From assembly GCA_949293315.1 (NCBI GenBank), contig CASFCH010000009.1, positions 150,427 through 214,426 of the forward strand: a stretch of DNA of 64,000 bases, written 5' to 3'. A program made the translations under genes and the position numbers. Every line of letters begins with the position of its first letter. Position 1 is the stretch's first letter. The notes under the pieces were generated by a model that did not search any database, was not told the DNA's origin, and was given only the letters and a program-made list of their open reading frames with translations. The stretch is from an uncultured Oscillospiraceae bacterium (GTDB lineage Bacteria > Bacillota > Clostridia > Oscillospirales > Acutalibacteraceae). Shown here one piece after another: positions 25,784-34,750 of this stretch.

Positions 25784-27509
25784 GGGCTTCCGCCTCGCTT
25801 TCATCGAGCTGGGAGGCGCAGATCTCCCGGTATACCTCGCTGGTTTTCAGCAGTTCGCCGTGCGTCCCGAGGCCGGCGGTCTCGCCGTCGTCAAGCACCA
25901 GGATCTGATCGCACCAGCGCACGGACTGGACGCGCTGCGAGATCACGATCACAGTCGCCCCCTGCAATTCCTGCCGGAGCGCGGCGCGCAGCCGCTGCTG
26001 AGTGGCAAAGTCCAGCGCGCTGTCGCTGTCGTCGAGAATCAGGATACGCGGGCGGGAGACGAGCGCGCGGGCGATCGTCAGGCGCTGGCGCTGGCCGCCG
26101 GACAGATTCCGGCCCGCCTGCTCGATCGGGGCGTCGAGCCCGTTCTCACGCGCCATGACAAAATCATGGGCCTGCGCGATTTTTAAGGCATCGATGAGCT
26201 GTTCCTCCCCTGCGTCGCGGCGCAGCATCGTCAGATTTTCGCGTACCGTGCCGGTGAATACCTGCGCATTCTGCGGGACAAGGCCGATCAGAGAGCGAAG
26301 CGCTGTAAAGCTATAGTCCTTCACGTTTTGGCCAAACACGCGCACTTCTCCGCCGGTCGCGTCGGTAAATCGCTCGATCAGGTTGGCGATGGTGGACTTG
26401 CCGGCGCCGGTCGATCCGATGATCCCGAACATCGTACCGGGCTCGATCCGAAAGCTGATTGCATTGAGAATATTTTCCGCCCCGATGGAGAAATTCACAT
26501 TTTCAAATTCCACGGCAGGCGCGTTTTCCTCCCCCTGCGCAATGGGATTTTCCTTTTCGGTCACGGTGGCTTCCGTCTTGAGGACCTCCGCCACGCGGGA
26601 GGCGCTTGCCGCCGCCCGGGTGAAGATTACCACCAGATTTGCCACCACGATCAGGGCCAGGGAGATCTGGGTCAGGTAGTTGACAAAGGCGATGATCTCG
26701 CCCTGGGTGAGCGCGCCGGAATTGACGCGGAACCCGCCGAACCACACAATCGCCAGAATGGCCAGATTCATCACCAGGAACGTCAGCGGATTGAGCAGGG
26801 CGGAGATGCGCCCTACGCGCTCGCTCGCCCGGGCCGCGTCGTCCGTGATTTTATCGAATTTTTCCTTTTCCTCCGCCTGACGGGAAAAGGCCCGCACGAC
26901 CCGGACGCCCTCCAGTTCTTCACGCGTCACGGTGGCCAGCCGGTCCAGCTTTTTCTGGATCTTTTTATAGAGCGGAACGCACCGGCTCATCACCAGATAG
27001 AGCGCCAGCGCCACGACGGGGCCGGCGATCAGGAACACCAGCGAGAGCTTCAGATCGAGGATCATGGCCATGATCACAGCGCCGATGATCAAAAACGGCG
27101 CGCGGGAGACGAGCCGGATCGTCATGGCGACGGCGACCTGAAGCTGGTTGACGTCATTGGTGATCCGGGTCACAAGCGATCCGGCGCCGAACCGGTCCAG
27201 CTCCCGGTCGGAAAAAGTGTTGATCTGATGGAAAAGGGCGTTGCGCACCTGCGTGCCAAACCCCTGTGATGCGCGGGAGGCCATGTACTGGCAGATCATC
27301 GCACACCCGAACCCCAGCGCGGAGATGCCGATCATCTCGCCGCCCGTTCGGAGAATGTACATCGTGTCGCCGCTCGGAATGCCGGTATCAATGATCTTCG
27401 CCATCACGAGCGGTACGATCAGCTCCAGCACCGCCTCCGTGCACTTGAAGAACGGGCCGATAATGCACTCCTTCCGATAGTCCTTTAAATATTTGAAAAG
27501 GATCCGCAT
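25776..27509 (-). CDS. Multidrug ABC exporter subunit with degenerate ATPase site
   Basis: 577 residues, six helices plus ATPase. Walker A IGSTGAGKST and signature LSGGQRQ are normal, but Walker B reads LILDDSDSALD, with Asp in place of the catalytic Glu. This is the hallmark of the TM287/LmrC/BmrC-type half whose site binds but hardly hydrolyses ATP. ATG 27509 follows GGGGAGGA. It should pair with the gene downstream to pump hydrophobic drugs. Confidence 0.93.
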   Translation of the reverse strand: MRILFKYLKDYRKECIIGPFFKCTEAVLELIVPLVMAKIIDTGIPSGDTMYILRTGGEMIGISALGFGCAMICQYMASRASQGFGTQVRNALFHQINTFSDRELDRFGAGSLVTRITNDVNQLQVAVAMTIRLVSRAPFLIIGAVIMAMILDLKLSLVFLIAGPVVALALYLVMSRCVPLYKKIQKKLDRLATVTREELEGVRVVRAFSRQAEEKEKFDKITDDAARASERVGRISALLNPLTFLVMNLAILAIVWFGGFRVNSGALTQGEIIAFVNYLTQISLALIVVANLVVIFTRAAASASRVAEVLKTEATVTEKENPIAQGEENAPAVEFENVNFSIGAENILNAISFRIEPGTMFGIIGSTGAGKSTIANLIERFTDATGGEVRVFGQNVKDYSFTALRSLIGLVPQNAQVFTGTVRENLTMLRRDAGEEQLIDALKIAQAHDFVMARENGLDAPIEQAGRNLSGGQRQRLTIARALVSRPRILILDDSDSALDFATQQRLRAALRQELQGATVIVISQRVQSVRWCDQILVLDDGETAGLGTHGELLKTSEVYREICASQLDESEAEAHA

Positions 27510-27812
27510 GATATTCCTCCCCATTTGAAAAACGGCTTCAATCTGTTTTATTGTACCACATTCCGCGTGGAAAACAAGCGGGTGCGGCCCTCTTTTTTAC
27601 GGCTGCGACGGATGCGGACACGGCTGAGGGCCTCCTTTTGCCCGCTATTCGCCGATTCTGGCGCAAACTCGACGGATTGCGAGGGGAAAATACAGCATTT
27701 TATCTAAACAAATTAAACAAATATGTCATTATGTTGTTGACTTTTTATTCCCATCCGTTATAATAAAGGTGAGAGAATACGACAGACATCAATGGCGAGG
27801 AGGAGATCCGTA
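27510..27812. other. Divergent intergenic region
   Basis: About 300 bp between the ABC operon (minus) and a small unknown gene (plus). It holds the plus-strand promoter at 27737-27764. I see no gene and no clear minus-strand promoter. Confidence 0.5.
27737..27764 (+). promoter_or_regulatory. Promoter of the small unknown gene
   Basis: TTGACT (27737-27742), 16 bp, TATAAT (27759-27764), about 50 bp before the start codon. Confidence 0.7.
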
Positions 27813-28238
27813 ATGAAACATCTTCAGGAGTACCGTGAAATTATCCCGTGGTTTGAGGACTACATCCGCAGAAATGTGATGGAGCTTGCGGGGATCGGCG
27901 GTGCGCTCGGGGATGAGCCGGCGCTCTCGCCGGTAGATACCTATAACAATGTGGCGATGATTACCGCCTTCATGCGCGTGTGCGGCGGGAATTATACCAT
28001 CCGGGATGCGGAGGATTATGTGATGACCGTGATCGCCGCGGCAAAGGGCGGGGCCTTTGAGGAGCGCGTACGCACCTTTGTCAATCGTGTCAAAAGCGAC
28101 CCCTCCGGCCATCTGGTCACGGTGGAGGAGCTGGAGCGGTACAGCCCCAAAATGCTGGAGCAGGCCTTCCTGACGGCGTGCTCGGACATTTTGGAAATGG
28201 GCGTCACGCCGCCGCCGTGCATGGTTCCGATCGCCTGA
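27813..28238 (+). CDS. Small soluble protein of unknown function
   Basis: 141 residues, predicted cytosolic and mostly helical, with no transmembrane segment, signal or cysteine motif that I can name. Start ATG 27813 is set by GGAGGAG 7 nt upstream; an ATG at 27792 includes that site in its own codons. It has its own promoter and terminator and precedes the glycolytic operon without overlap. I do not recognise the family. Confidence 0.65.
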   Translation: MKHLQEYREIIPWFEDYIRRNVMELAGIGGALGDEPALSPVDTYNNVAMITAFMRVCGGNYTIRDAEDYVMTVIAAAKGGAFEERVRTFVNRVKSDPSGHLVTVEELERYSPKMLEQAFLTACSDILEMGVTPPPCMVPIA

Positions 28239-28260
28239 AGTGAAGAAGGTATTTCAAGTG

Positions 28261-28293
28261 CCGCTTCGCAGTTGATTGCGGGGCGGTATTTTT
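28261..28293 (+). terminator. Terminator of the small unknown gene
   Basis: CCGC-TT-CGCA pairs with TTGCG-GG-GCGG around a 5-nt loop (28261-28286) and a TATTTTT tract follows. Confidence 0.65.
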
Positions 28294-28408
28294 CTGCCCC
28301 TGCGGAAAATTGGGCAGGGGTGCCGAATGCTGTCGCCCGAAGGGGAGAATGACAAATAATTAACAAAGCGCCGCGCCCCACGGGAGCGATGTTTGTTCCG
28401 TTTGACAC

Positions 28409-28437
28409 TTGAAAAAACGGGCCGGGTGTTATACAAT
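28409..28437 (+). promoter_or_regulatory. Promoter of the pgk-tpiA-gpmI operon
   Basis: TTGAAA (28409-28414), 17 bp, TACAAT (28432-28437), giving a leader of about 70 nt. A TTGACA at 28402 is too far from any -10 box. Confidence 0.6.
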
Positions 28438-28516
28438 TAATTCCATAGGCAAAGTCTATGTTTCTTGATCTATCGATCAATTCACAGGACAACAACGAAG
28501 AAAGGATGTTCCACCA

Positions 28517-29707
28517 ATGAATGCACTCAACAAAAAGACGATCGAAGATATTGACGTTCAGGGCAAGCGTGTGCTCGTCCGCTGTGACTTCAACGTCCCG
28601 CTCAAGGACGGCGTGATCACGGACGACAAGCGGATCCGCGCCTCCCTCCCCACCATAAAGTATCTGCTCGAGCACGGGGCAAAGGTGATTCTCTGCTCCC
28701 ACCTCGGCCGTCCGAAGGGCGAGTTTAAGCCCGAGTTCTCCCTCAAACCCGTCGCGGCGCGCCTGTCCGAGCTGCTCGGCTTTGAAGTCAAGATCGCGGA
28801 CGACGTCGTCGGCGAGAGTGCGCAGAAGCTGGCCGCTGAGGTCCAGGAGGGCCAGGCCGTCCTGATCGAGAACGTCCGCTTTGAGAAGGGCGAGACCAAG
28901 AACGATCCCGAGCTGAGCAAGAAGTTCGCCGCGCTGGCCGATATCTATGTCAACGACGCGTTCGGCAGCGCACACCGCGCGCACTGCTCCACGACGGGCG
29001 TGGCCGACTATCTGCCGGCCGTGTGCGGCTACCTGATCCAGAAGGAGATCTCCGTCATGGGTAAAGCCCTCGCCGATCCGAAGCGCCCGTTTGTCGCCAT
29101 CCTCGGCGGCGCGAAGGTGTCCGATAAGATTGGCGTGATCGAGAACCTGCTCGACAAGGTCGACACGCTCATCATCGGCGGCGGCATGGCCTATACGTTC
29201 TTTAAGGCCATGGGCCACACCATCGGCACCTCCATCTGTGAGGAGGATAAGATCGCCCTCGCCAAGGAGACCATGGAGAAGGCCGCGCAGAAGGGCGTCA
29301 AGTTCCTGCTGCCTGTCGACAACAAGGTCGGCCGCGAGTACGATCCGAATACGGAGAGCATGGTTGTCGACTCCGACGACATCCCGGACGGCTGGATGGG
29401 CCTGGATATCGGACCGGCCACGCAGAAGCTCTTTGCCGATGCGATCAAGGGCGCGGGTACGGTTGTCTGGAACGGGCCGATGGGCGTGTCCGAGTGGGAT
29501 AACTTTGCCGAGGGCACCATCGCCGTGGCGAAGGCTGTCGCGGACAGCGGCGCGATCTCCATCATCGGCGGCGGCGACTCCGCAGCGGCCGTTCAGAAGC
29601 TCGGCTTTGCCGACAAGATGACGCACATCTCCACCGGCGGCGGCGCGTCCCTGGAGTTCCTCGAGGGCAAGGAGCTGCCCGGCATCGCAGCCCTCAACGA
29701 CAAATAA
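28517..29707 (+). CDS. pgk: Phosphoglycerate kinase
   Basis: 396 residues. Transfers phosphate from 1,3-bisphosphoglycerate to ADP in glycolysis. Motifs: VRCDFNVPL (3-PG site), [19 protein letters not shown], the nucleotide-site [10 protein letters not shown] and the C-terminal IGGGDSAAA and [16 protein letters not shown] precedes the ATG. It is first gene of a co-directional pgk-tpiA-gpmI run, the classical Firmicute lower-glycolysis order without gap. Confidence 0.97.
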   Translation: MNALNKKTIEDIDVQGKRVLVRCDFNVPLKDGVITDDKRIRASLPTIKYLLEHGAKVILCSHLGRPKGEFKPEFSLKPVAARLSELLGFEVKIADDVVGESAQKLAAEVQEGQAVLIENVRFEKGETKNDPELSKKFAALADIYVNDAFGSAHRAHCSTTGVADYLPAVCGYLIQKEISVMGKALADPKRPFVAILGGAKVSDKIGVIENLLDKVDTLIIGGGMAYTFFKAMGHTIGTSICEEDKIALAKETMEKAAQKGVKFLLPVDNKVGREYDPNTESMVVDSDDIPDGWMGLDIGPATQKLFADAIKGAGTVVWNGPMGVSEWDNFAEGTIAVAKAVADSGAISIIGGGDSAAAVQKLGFADKMTHISTGGGASLEFLEGKELPGIAALNDK

Positions 29708-29723
29708 TCATTGTGACAGATCG

Positions 29724-29756
29724 GCACGGGGCGCATCCGAACCATGCGCCCCGTGC
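29724..29756 (+). other. Stable intercistronic hairpin between pgk and tpiA
   Basis: A perfect 13-bp stem GCACGGGGCGCAT/ATGCGCCCCGTGC with a 7-nt loop and no T-run. It is more likely an mRNA processing or stability element, or a partial pause site, than a full terminator. Confidence 0.55.
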
Positions 29757-29790
29757 GTGGGATTGAATAAAATTACAGGAGTGTTTTATC

Positions 29791-30558
29791 ATGAATAAAC
29801 AGCTTCGCAAGGCCGTCATCGCCGGCAACTGGAAAATGAACAAGACCCCGTCCGAGACCACGGCCCTCATCAATGAGATCAAGCCGCTTGTCAAGGATGC
29901 GGACTGCGATGTCGTGGTGTGCGTCCCGTATGTGGACCTGCAGGCGGCGCTCGAGGCCACCAGGGGCTCCAACATCAAGGTCGGCGCGGAGAACTGCCAC
30001 TGGGAGAAGAGCGGCGCCTACACCGGCGAGATTTCCACCAGTATGCTGTGCGAGATGGGCGTGGAGTACGTGATCATCGGCCACAGCGAGCGCCGCACCT
30101 ATTTCGGCGAGACGGACGCCACCGTCCAGAAGCGCGTGCGCGCGGCGCTGGATGCGGGCCTGACCGTTATCCTCTGCGTGGGCGAGACGCTCGAGCAGCG
30201 CGAGCAGGGCATCACCAACGAAGTCGTCGGTATCCAGACCAAGATCGCACTCGGCGGCGTCTCCAAGGAGGAGCTCTCCCGCATCATCATCGCCTATGAG
30301 CCCGTGTGGGCCATCGGCACCGGCCGCACCGCCACCAGCGAGCAGGCCAACGAGGTCAATCATGCCATCCGCATGATCGTCGCGGATCTGTACGACAGCG
30401 CGGCGGCGGACGCCTTCGTCGTCCAGTACGGCGGCTCCATGAACGCCGGCAACGCCGCGGAGCTGCTGGCGCAGCCGGATGTGGACGGCGGCCTGATCGG
30501 CGGCGCGTCCCTCAAGGCGCCCGACTTTGCCGAGATCGTCAAGGCGGCCTCCAAATAA
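29791..30558 (+). CDS. tpiA: Triosephosphate isomerase
   Basis: 255 residues. Interconverts dihydroxyacetone phosphate and glyceraldehyde-3-phosphate. The substrate Lys (GNWKMN), catalytic His in IIGHSERR, catalytic Glu in [11 protein letters not shown] and the phosphate-binding [10 protein letters not shown] are all present. AGGAG lies 10 nt before the ATG. Second gene of the glycolytic operon. Confidence 0.98.
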   Translation: MNKQLRKAVIAGNWKMNKTPSETTALINEIKPLVKDADCDVVVCVPYVDLQAALEATRGSNIKVGAENCHWEKSGAYTGEISTSMLCEMGVEYVIIGHSERRTYFGETDATVQKRVRAALDAGLTVILCVGETLEQREQGITNEVVGIQTKIALGGVSKEELSRIIIAYEPVWAIGTGRTATSEQANEVNHAIRMIVADLYDSAAADAFVVQYGGSMNAGNAAELLAQPDVDGGLIGGASLKAPDFAEIVKAASK

Positions 30559-30641
30559 GTTCAGATTTTAAATCAGCGGGAGCGCCGTCAGATCTCCTTC
30601 GGGAATGCGGCGCTTCGCGTCTTGAAAGGAATCCTTTGACT

Positions 30642-32177
30642 ATGAAAAAAACACTTGTACTCTGCATCATGGACGGCTTTGGCAAGAACGATTCCGACTA
30701 CGGCAACGCCATTCACGCCGCCCACAAACCGAATCTGGATAAAATCATGGCCGAGAATCCGATGACCTTTATCGGCGCTTCGGGACTAGATGTCGGCCTG
30801 CCGGACGGCCAGATGGGCAACAGCGAGGTCGGCCACACGAATATCGGTGCGGGCCGCGTCGTCTATCAGGAGCTCACCCGCATCACCAAGTCCATCGAGG
30901 ACGGGGACTTCTTCCAGAACCCCGCCTTCCTTGCGGCGGTGGAGAACTGCAAAAAGAACGGCTCCGCCCTGCACCTGATGGGCCTGATGTCCGACGGCGG
31001 CGTCCACTCCCACAACACGCACCTGTATGCGCTCGTCAAGCTGGCCAAGGACGCCGGGCTGGAAAAGGTCTATGTCCACTGCTTCATGGACGGCCGCGAT
31101 GTGCCGCCGACCTCCGGCGCGGACTACGTCGCCGAGCTGCAGGAGAAGCTCAGAGAGATCGGCGTGGGCAAGATCGCCACTGTTATGGGCCGCTACTACG
31201 CCATGGACCGCGACAACCGCTGGGAGCGCGTGGGCAAGGCCTATGCGGCTATGGTCTACGGCGAGGGCATCCAGGCGGACGATCCCGTCGCTGCGATCAA
31301 AGCCTCCTACGAGGAGAAGGATGCCGAGGGCAAGAACATCACGGATGAGTTCGTCGTCCCGACCGTCTGCTGCAAGGACGGGAAGATTCAGGCGAACGAC
31401 AGCGTGATCTTCTTTAACTTCCGCCCCGACCGCGCCCGTGAGATCACCCGCACGCTGGTAGATCCCGATTTCAGCGGGTTTGAGCGCAAAAACGGCTTTT
31501 TCCCGCTGTACTTTGTCTGCATGACGCAGTACGACGCCACCATGCCGAACGTGGATGTGGCGTTCAAGCCGGAGAGCCTGGACGATACGCTCGGCGAGTA
31601 CCTCTCCAAGAACGGGATGACCCAGCTGCGCATCGCCGAGACGGAGAAGTATGCGCATGTGACGTTTTTCTTCAACGGCGGCGTGGAGAAGGTGTTCCCG
31701 GGCGAGGACCGCGTCCTCATCCCGTCCCCCAAGGTTGCGACGTATGACCTCAAGCCCGAGATGAGCGCCTACGAGGTCACGGACGCCGTGGTGGAGCGCG
31801 TGGAGAGCGGCAAGTACGACGTGGTCATCATCAACTACGCCAACTGCGATATGGTCGGCCACACGGGCATCTTCGATGCGGCCGTCAAGGCGGTCGAGGC
31901 CGTGGACTACGGCGTCGGCAGGCTGGCGGAGGCTGTCAAAAAGGTCGGCGGCGCGATGCTGATCACGGCCGACCACGGCAACGCAGATAAGATGTACGAG
32001 GAGGACGGTTCCCCGTTCACGGCGCACACCACCAATCCGGTGCCGTTCATTGTATTCAACCACCCGTGCAAGCTGCGCGAGGGCGGCCGTCTGTGCGACA
32101 TCGCCCCCACGATGCTCAAGCTCCTCGGCCTCAAGCAGCCGGAGAAGATGACAGGTAAGAGCCTGATCGTGGACTGA
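30642..32177 (+). CDS. gpmI: 2,3-bisphosphoglycerate-independent phosphoglycerate mutase
   Basis: 511 residues, the usual size. Mn-dependent interconversion of 3- and 2-phosphoglycerate through a phosphoserine: [17 protein letters not shown] holds the nucleophile Ser. MDGFGKN metal site, [32 protein letters not shown] and [10 protein letters not shown] are visible. ATG 30642 has GAAAGGA upstream; the frame is open farther upstream but without coding sense. Third gene of the operon, followed by a strong terminator. A partial copy of its last 12 codons lies at 33682-33717. Confidence 0.98.
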   Translation: MKKTLVLCIMDGFGKNDSDYGNAIHAAHKPNLDKIMAENPMTFIGASGLDVGLPDGQMGNSEVGHTNIGAGRVVYQELTRITKSIEDGDFFQNPAFLAAVENCKKNGSALHLMGLMSDGGVHSHNTHLYALVKLAKDAGLEKVYVHCFMDGRDVPPTSGADYVAELQEKLREIGVGKIATVMGRYYAMDRDNRWERVGKAYAAMVYGEGIQADDPVAAIKASYEEKDAEGKNITDEFVVPTVCCKDGKIQANDSVIFFNFRPDRAREITRTLVDPDFSGFERKNGFFPLYFVCMTQYDATMPNVDVAFKPESLDDTLGEYLSKNGMTQLRIAETEKYAHVTFFFNGGVEKVFPGEDRVLIPSPKVATYDLKPEMSAYEVTDAVVERVESGKYDVVIINYANCDMVGHTGIFDAAVKAVEAVDYGVGRLAEAVKKVGGAMLITADHGNADKMYEEDGSPFTAHTTNPVPFIVFNHPCKLREGGRLCDIAPTMLKLLGLKQPEKMTGKSLIVD

Positions 32178-32197
32178 TATACAATCAAATTATTTCA

Positions 32198-32227
32198 GGC
32201 CGTGCGGTGTTTGCCGCACGGCCTTTT
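32198..32227 (+). terminator. Terminator of the glycolytic operon
   Basis: GGCCGTGCGG (32198-32207) pairs with CCGCACGGCC (32213-32222) and TTTTT follows. The stem core CCGTGCGG/CCGCACGG recurs in the terminator at 33528-33554. Confidence 0.92.
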
Positions 32228-32491
32228 TACATTGAATTTAGATTGAAATATGTTATTGATTGTATAATTTATGCTTTTATGTTGACAATTTTTATGGAAA
32301 ATATTATAATAAAGTTGAAGGCGAAAACTTGATTGTTATATTTTCCTACAAATAATATTCCTTAAAAACCGCCTTGCCATATAAAATTTCCGTCAAATCT
32401 CTCCGTACAGGTCCGGATCTTTTCCGGCGTGCGGCGTTTGGAAGGAGAAAAAGAAAACCAGTCTTTTCGATAGGAAATGGAGGAGATTCCA
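32228..32491. other. AT-rich leader region after gpmI
   Basis: No gene. It carries the consensus promoter at 32282-32310 and a leader of about 175 nt to the next start codon. Sequence composition changes sharply here from G+C-rich to A+T-rich. Confidence 0.5.
32282..32310 (+). promoter_or_regulatory. Consensus promoter of the interrupted secreted-protein gene
   Basis: TTGACA (32282-32287), 17 bp, TATAAT (32305-32310): a perfect sigma-A promoter. Confidence 0.85.
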
Positions 32492-33199
32492 ATGGACAGG
32501 GAAGGATTGGGAAAGGAAAAGCCAAATGCAATATATATAAGGGCGAGGTTTATTGTCTGAGAAATCACAGGCATTGGGCTGGCAATGGTTCTGATGCGGA
32601 CCTGTTCACTGGGCGCGGCGACTGCACTGGCCGCCGAAAACGGCGGAAATACGGGCGAACGTGAAACCATCGTGATCGACGGTTCGGTGTACGCGTTTGA
32701 AGAGTCCTGTTACAACGGGATGCCGGCGACGTATATCGACAACCTGACCGCGGGCACCCGGGACGTCGTCTACTACGATGAGGCGAACGGGACCGTCTAT
32801 TGGAACGGGGAGCCGATGGCCTATATTGAAAAGGTGTCCACCACGATGGAAGAGCCGGCATCTGGGATCAGTCCATTTGCGGCGGAACACTGGACTCATA
32901 ATGGGAAATCTTCTTTCAAAGTGACGTGGGCACATAAGGCATCTGTATTTGCTGTAGCGGGAGCCATTTCTGCAGTGCTTCCAGAGGTAGGCACATTTCA
33001 AGTTATTGCAAAAATGACTTTAGGAGTGATTAAGGGCCTCGCTGAAGCCGCTGTGGGTGGCACCGTGGAGATAGAGGAATACTACCACATTTATGCGGAC
33101 GGAAGGATTCAATACCGCTGGGATTGGACGTTTATTGCGCCGACAACTAACGAACGCTATGGGCCGTTTACCTCCTATAGTGACGTCGACTTCTCGTGA
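32492..33199 (+). pseudogene. Secreted protein gene interrupted by an in-frame TGA
   Basis: ATG 32492 has an excellent GGAGGAG site 6 nt upstream and reads 22 codons to TGA at 32558-32560. The same frame then continues for 212 codons to a stop at 33197-33199. The first codons after the TGA encode a hydrophobic run ending ATALAAEN, a typical signal-peptide end with cleavage site, so the stop cuts the signal region. The mature part is rich in Tyr/Trp and has a central hydrophobic Ala/Val segment (about residues 115-155 of the second part). No family is recognised. Restart at ATG 32585 would lack a ribosome site and most of the signal. It is probably a nonsense-mutated gene; a sequencing error is the alternative. 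Confidence 0.55.
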
Positions 33200-33223
33200 A
33201 GACCGATTGAGGTGAAATCGTAG

Positions 33224-33511
33224 ATGAGGCGTGTACGAACTATCAGGGCGCTAAAACTCTATTTAATTCTTTGTCCCATTCCCTGGGTGTTAATCACCAT
33301 CTTTGATGTTGTAATGCTCATTTTGGGGGAGGAGACCGTCATGGGTAGTCCGGTACTGCGTACGATGTGGGAGATTGTCCCCTATATCCTTTTGTTGTGG
33401 CTCGTTCTGGCGTCGATCGCAGTATGGATCATCTGGCTGTGGGAGAAAAAGCATCCGCCTAAGAGCGGCGGGCAGCAGGAAAAGGGGGACCGCGATCTGC
33501 GGGCAGATTGA
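33224..33511 (+). CDS. Small two-helix membrane protein
   Basis: 95 residues with two hydrophobic helices (about residues 13-34 and 47-70), a basic N-terminus and a charged C-terminal tail (EKKHPPKSGG...). GAGGTGA lies 8 nt before the ATG. It starts 24 bp after the interrupted secreted-protein gene and shares its promoter. A terminator follows. The function is unknown; the pairing of a secreted protein with a membrane protein may reflect export or immunity (speculative). Confidence 0.6.
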   Translation: MRRVRTIRALKLYLILCPIPWVLITIFDVVMLILGEETVMGSPVLRTMWEIVPYILLLWLVLASIAVWIIWLWEKKHPPKSGGQQEKGDRDLRAD

Positions 33512-33527
33512 AAGCCAACGTATTTTT

Positions 33528-33554
33528 CAGCCGTGCGGCAATACCGCACGGCTG
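33528..33554 (+). terminator. Terminator after the small membrane protein gene
   Basis: CAGCCGTGCGG/CCGCACGGCTG stem with a 5-nt loop and a weak ATTTAT tail. The stem is close in sequence to the gpmI operon terminator at 32198-32227. Confidence 0.7.
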
Positions 33555-33965
33555 ATTTATCATAAAAGATCTTTCCCAGGGCAAACCGTCCACCGCTATG
33601 GGGGAAATCGCTGTACGGATATTCGCCGGATTTGACGATGCCCAGCGATCTGAATGTCGTTTCAAGCGGATGTGCATACCACCAGAGAAAATGACTGGCA
33701 AGAGACTGATTGTGGACAGATTGCTTATAGGGATCTCCTGAAGAGTGATAAAGATTTGAAGCGGCTATTTGCAGAAAATTTTCGTAGGAGGCCTCCTTTT
33801 CTGGTTGCATTTCCTGTGGGGCTTCCATGCTCCGGGAAACATCCGTGCCTCTGCTTCAACTACCATTAAGGCCTTTACTTCAAGTAGATATCCCTATGTA
33901 GATTTACACAGGCAAGGTTAGTATGAGAACCGACCAGATCGTGATATGTTTTCTTGAAAGGTGAA
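33555..33965. other. Remnant-rich intergenic region
   Basis: No intact gene. It contains the gpmI-like fragment at 33682-33717, and a plus-strand frame just after it (residue pattern DLLKSDKDLKRLF...) that looks like degraded coding sequence but has no start of its own. Confidence 0.45.
33682..33717 (+). pseudogene. Orphan copy of the last 12 codons of gpmI
   Basis: 36 bp match the end of gpmI (32139-32174) at 30 of 36 positions and encode PEKMTGKRLIVD against [12 protein letters not shown]. Five of the six differences are synonymous third-position changes. The match stops exactly at the final sense codon; the gpmI stop is replaced by AGA. It looks like the displaced end of a diverged gpmI gene. 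Confidence 0.5.
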
Positions 33966-34664
33966 TCATTCGGCACCATGTTTCTGAGCCTGATTTATAA
34001 GTGCACATAGCTTTTTGATATCTTCTTTACGGTTTAGTATATGCATTTTTCTATGACAGTTCGGACAAAGCGCAACCGTATTGTCGATTGTATCATGCCC
34101 GCCTTCGGAGAGCCAGATGATATGGTGCGTTTCCAGATATGGTTTCCCATTTTTATCGGCAAAGGGGGCATCTTTTCCGCATAGCTGGCAACGGCCGTGT
34201 GCTCTCCGTTTGGCATGTTCTGAAACAAATATGTTTCTTTCATATACTGTAGATCTGACATTCCTTTTTCGGGGGCTAAAAGACTGTACTTGGTTTGCCT
34301 TTGATATTAATTGTTCATCCGAAAGGGAAGCTGTGCTCGACGCAATCTGACGTTCCTTTTTTATGAGCACCTCCAGAGGGATTTCGGTATCATCGCTTTT
34401 GAGATATTCGGGCCGCAGGCCCCATATACCTTTGCCTTTTCCTTCAACAGAATAAAAAACATCTCTTTTTCCGCTGAAAGCATCAGAATCACTTGAGTAC
34501 ATTTCAATATTTTGCCTTACTGCAGCGCGCCAGTTTGGATTGTCATCAAAATTCATGATCCGCCGATCCAATATTTTTTGATAGATGTCATCGTAATGTG
34601 CCTTTCCCCCGAGAGACCTGATCGCATCAATAACTTCATCCAGCCAAATTCTTGGCTGAGCCAT
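33966..34664 (-). CDS. HNH endonuclease with N-terminal HTH-like domain
   Basis: 232 residues. Residues 1-75 (LDEVIDAIRSLGGKAHYDDIYQKI) look like a HARE/winged-helix DNA-binding module that often precedes restriction nucleases. Residues about 165-220 form an HNH nuclease of the McrA/HNH type: CQLCGKDAP, then ETHHII with catalytic His, GGHDTIDNTVALCPNCHRKMH. Two Cys pairs bind zinc. ATG 34664 follows AGGAG at about 10 nt. No methyltransferase is adjacent, so a stand-alone or modification-dependent restriction role is plausible. Confidence 0.82.
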   Translation of the reverse strand: MAQPRIWLDEVIDAIRSLGGKAHYDDIYQKILDRRIMNFDDNPNWRAAVRQNIEMYSSDSDAFSGKRDVFYSVEGKGKGIWGLRPEYLKSDDTEIPLEVLIKKERQIASSTASLSDEQLISKANQVQSFSPRKRNVRSTVYERNIFVSEHAKRRAHGRCQLCGKDAPFADKNGKPYLETHHIIWLSEGGHDTIDNTVALCPNCHRKMHILNRKEDIKKLCALINQAQKHGAE

Positions 34665-34750
34665 AGAAATCACTCTCCTCCATATTTTACATTTGGTGAA
34701 TTAATTCGTGAAGAATCATTCGTTTTAAATTAGATACAATAATTTCCACT

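Noticed and set aside
28016..29626. A 536-codon minus-strand frame opposite pgk
   Set aside because: Antisense to pgk with no ribosome site or recognisable domain.
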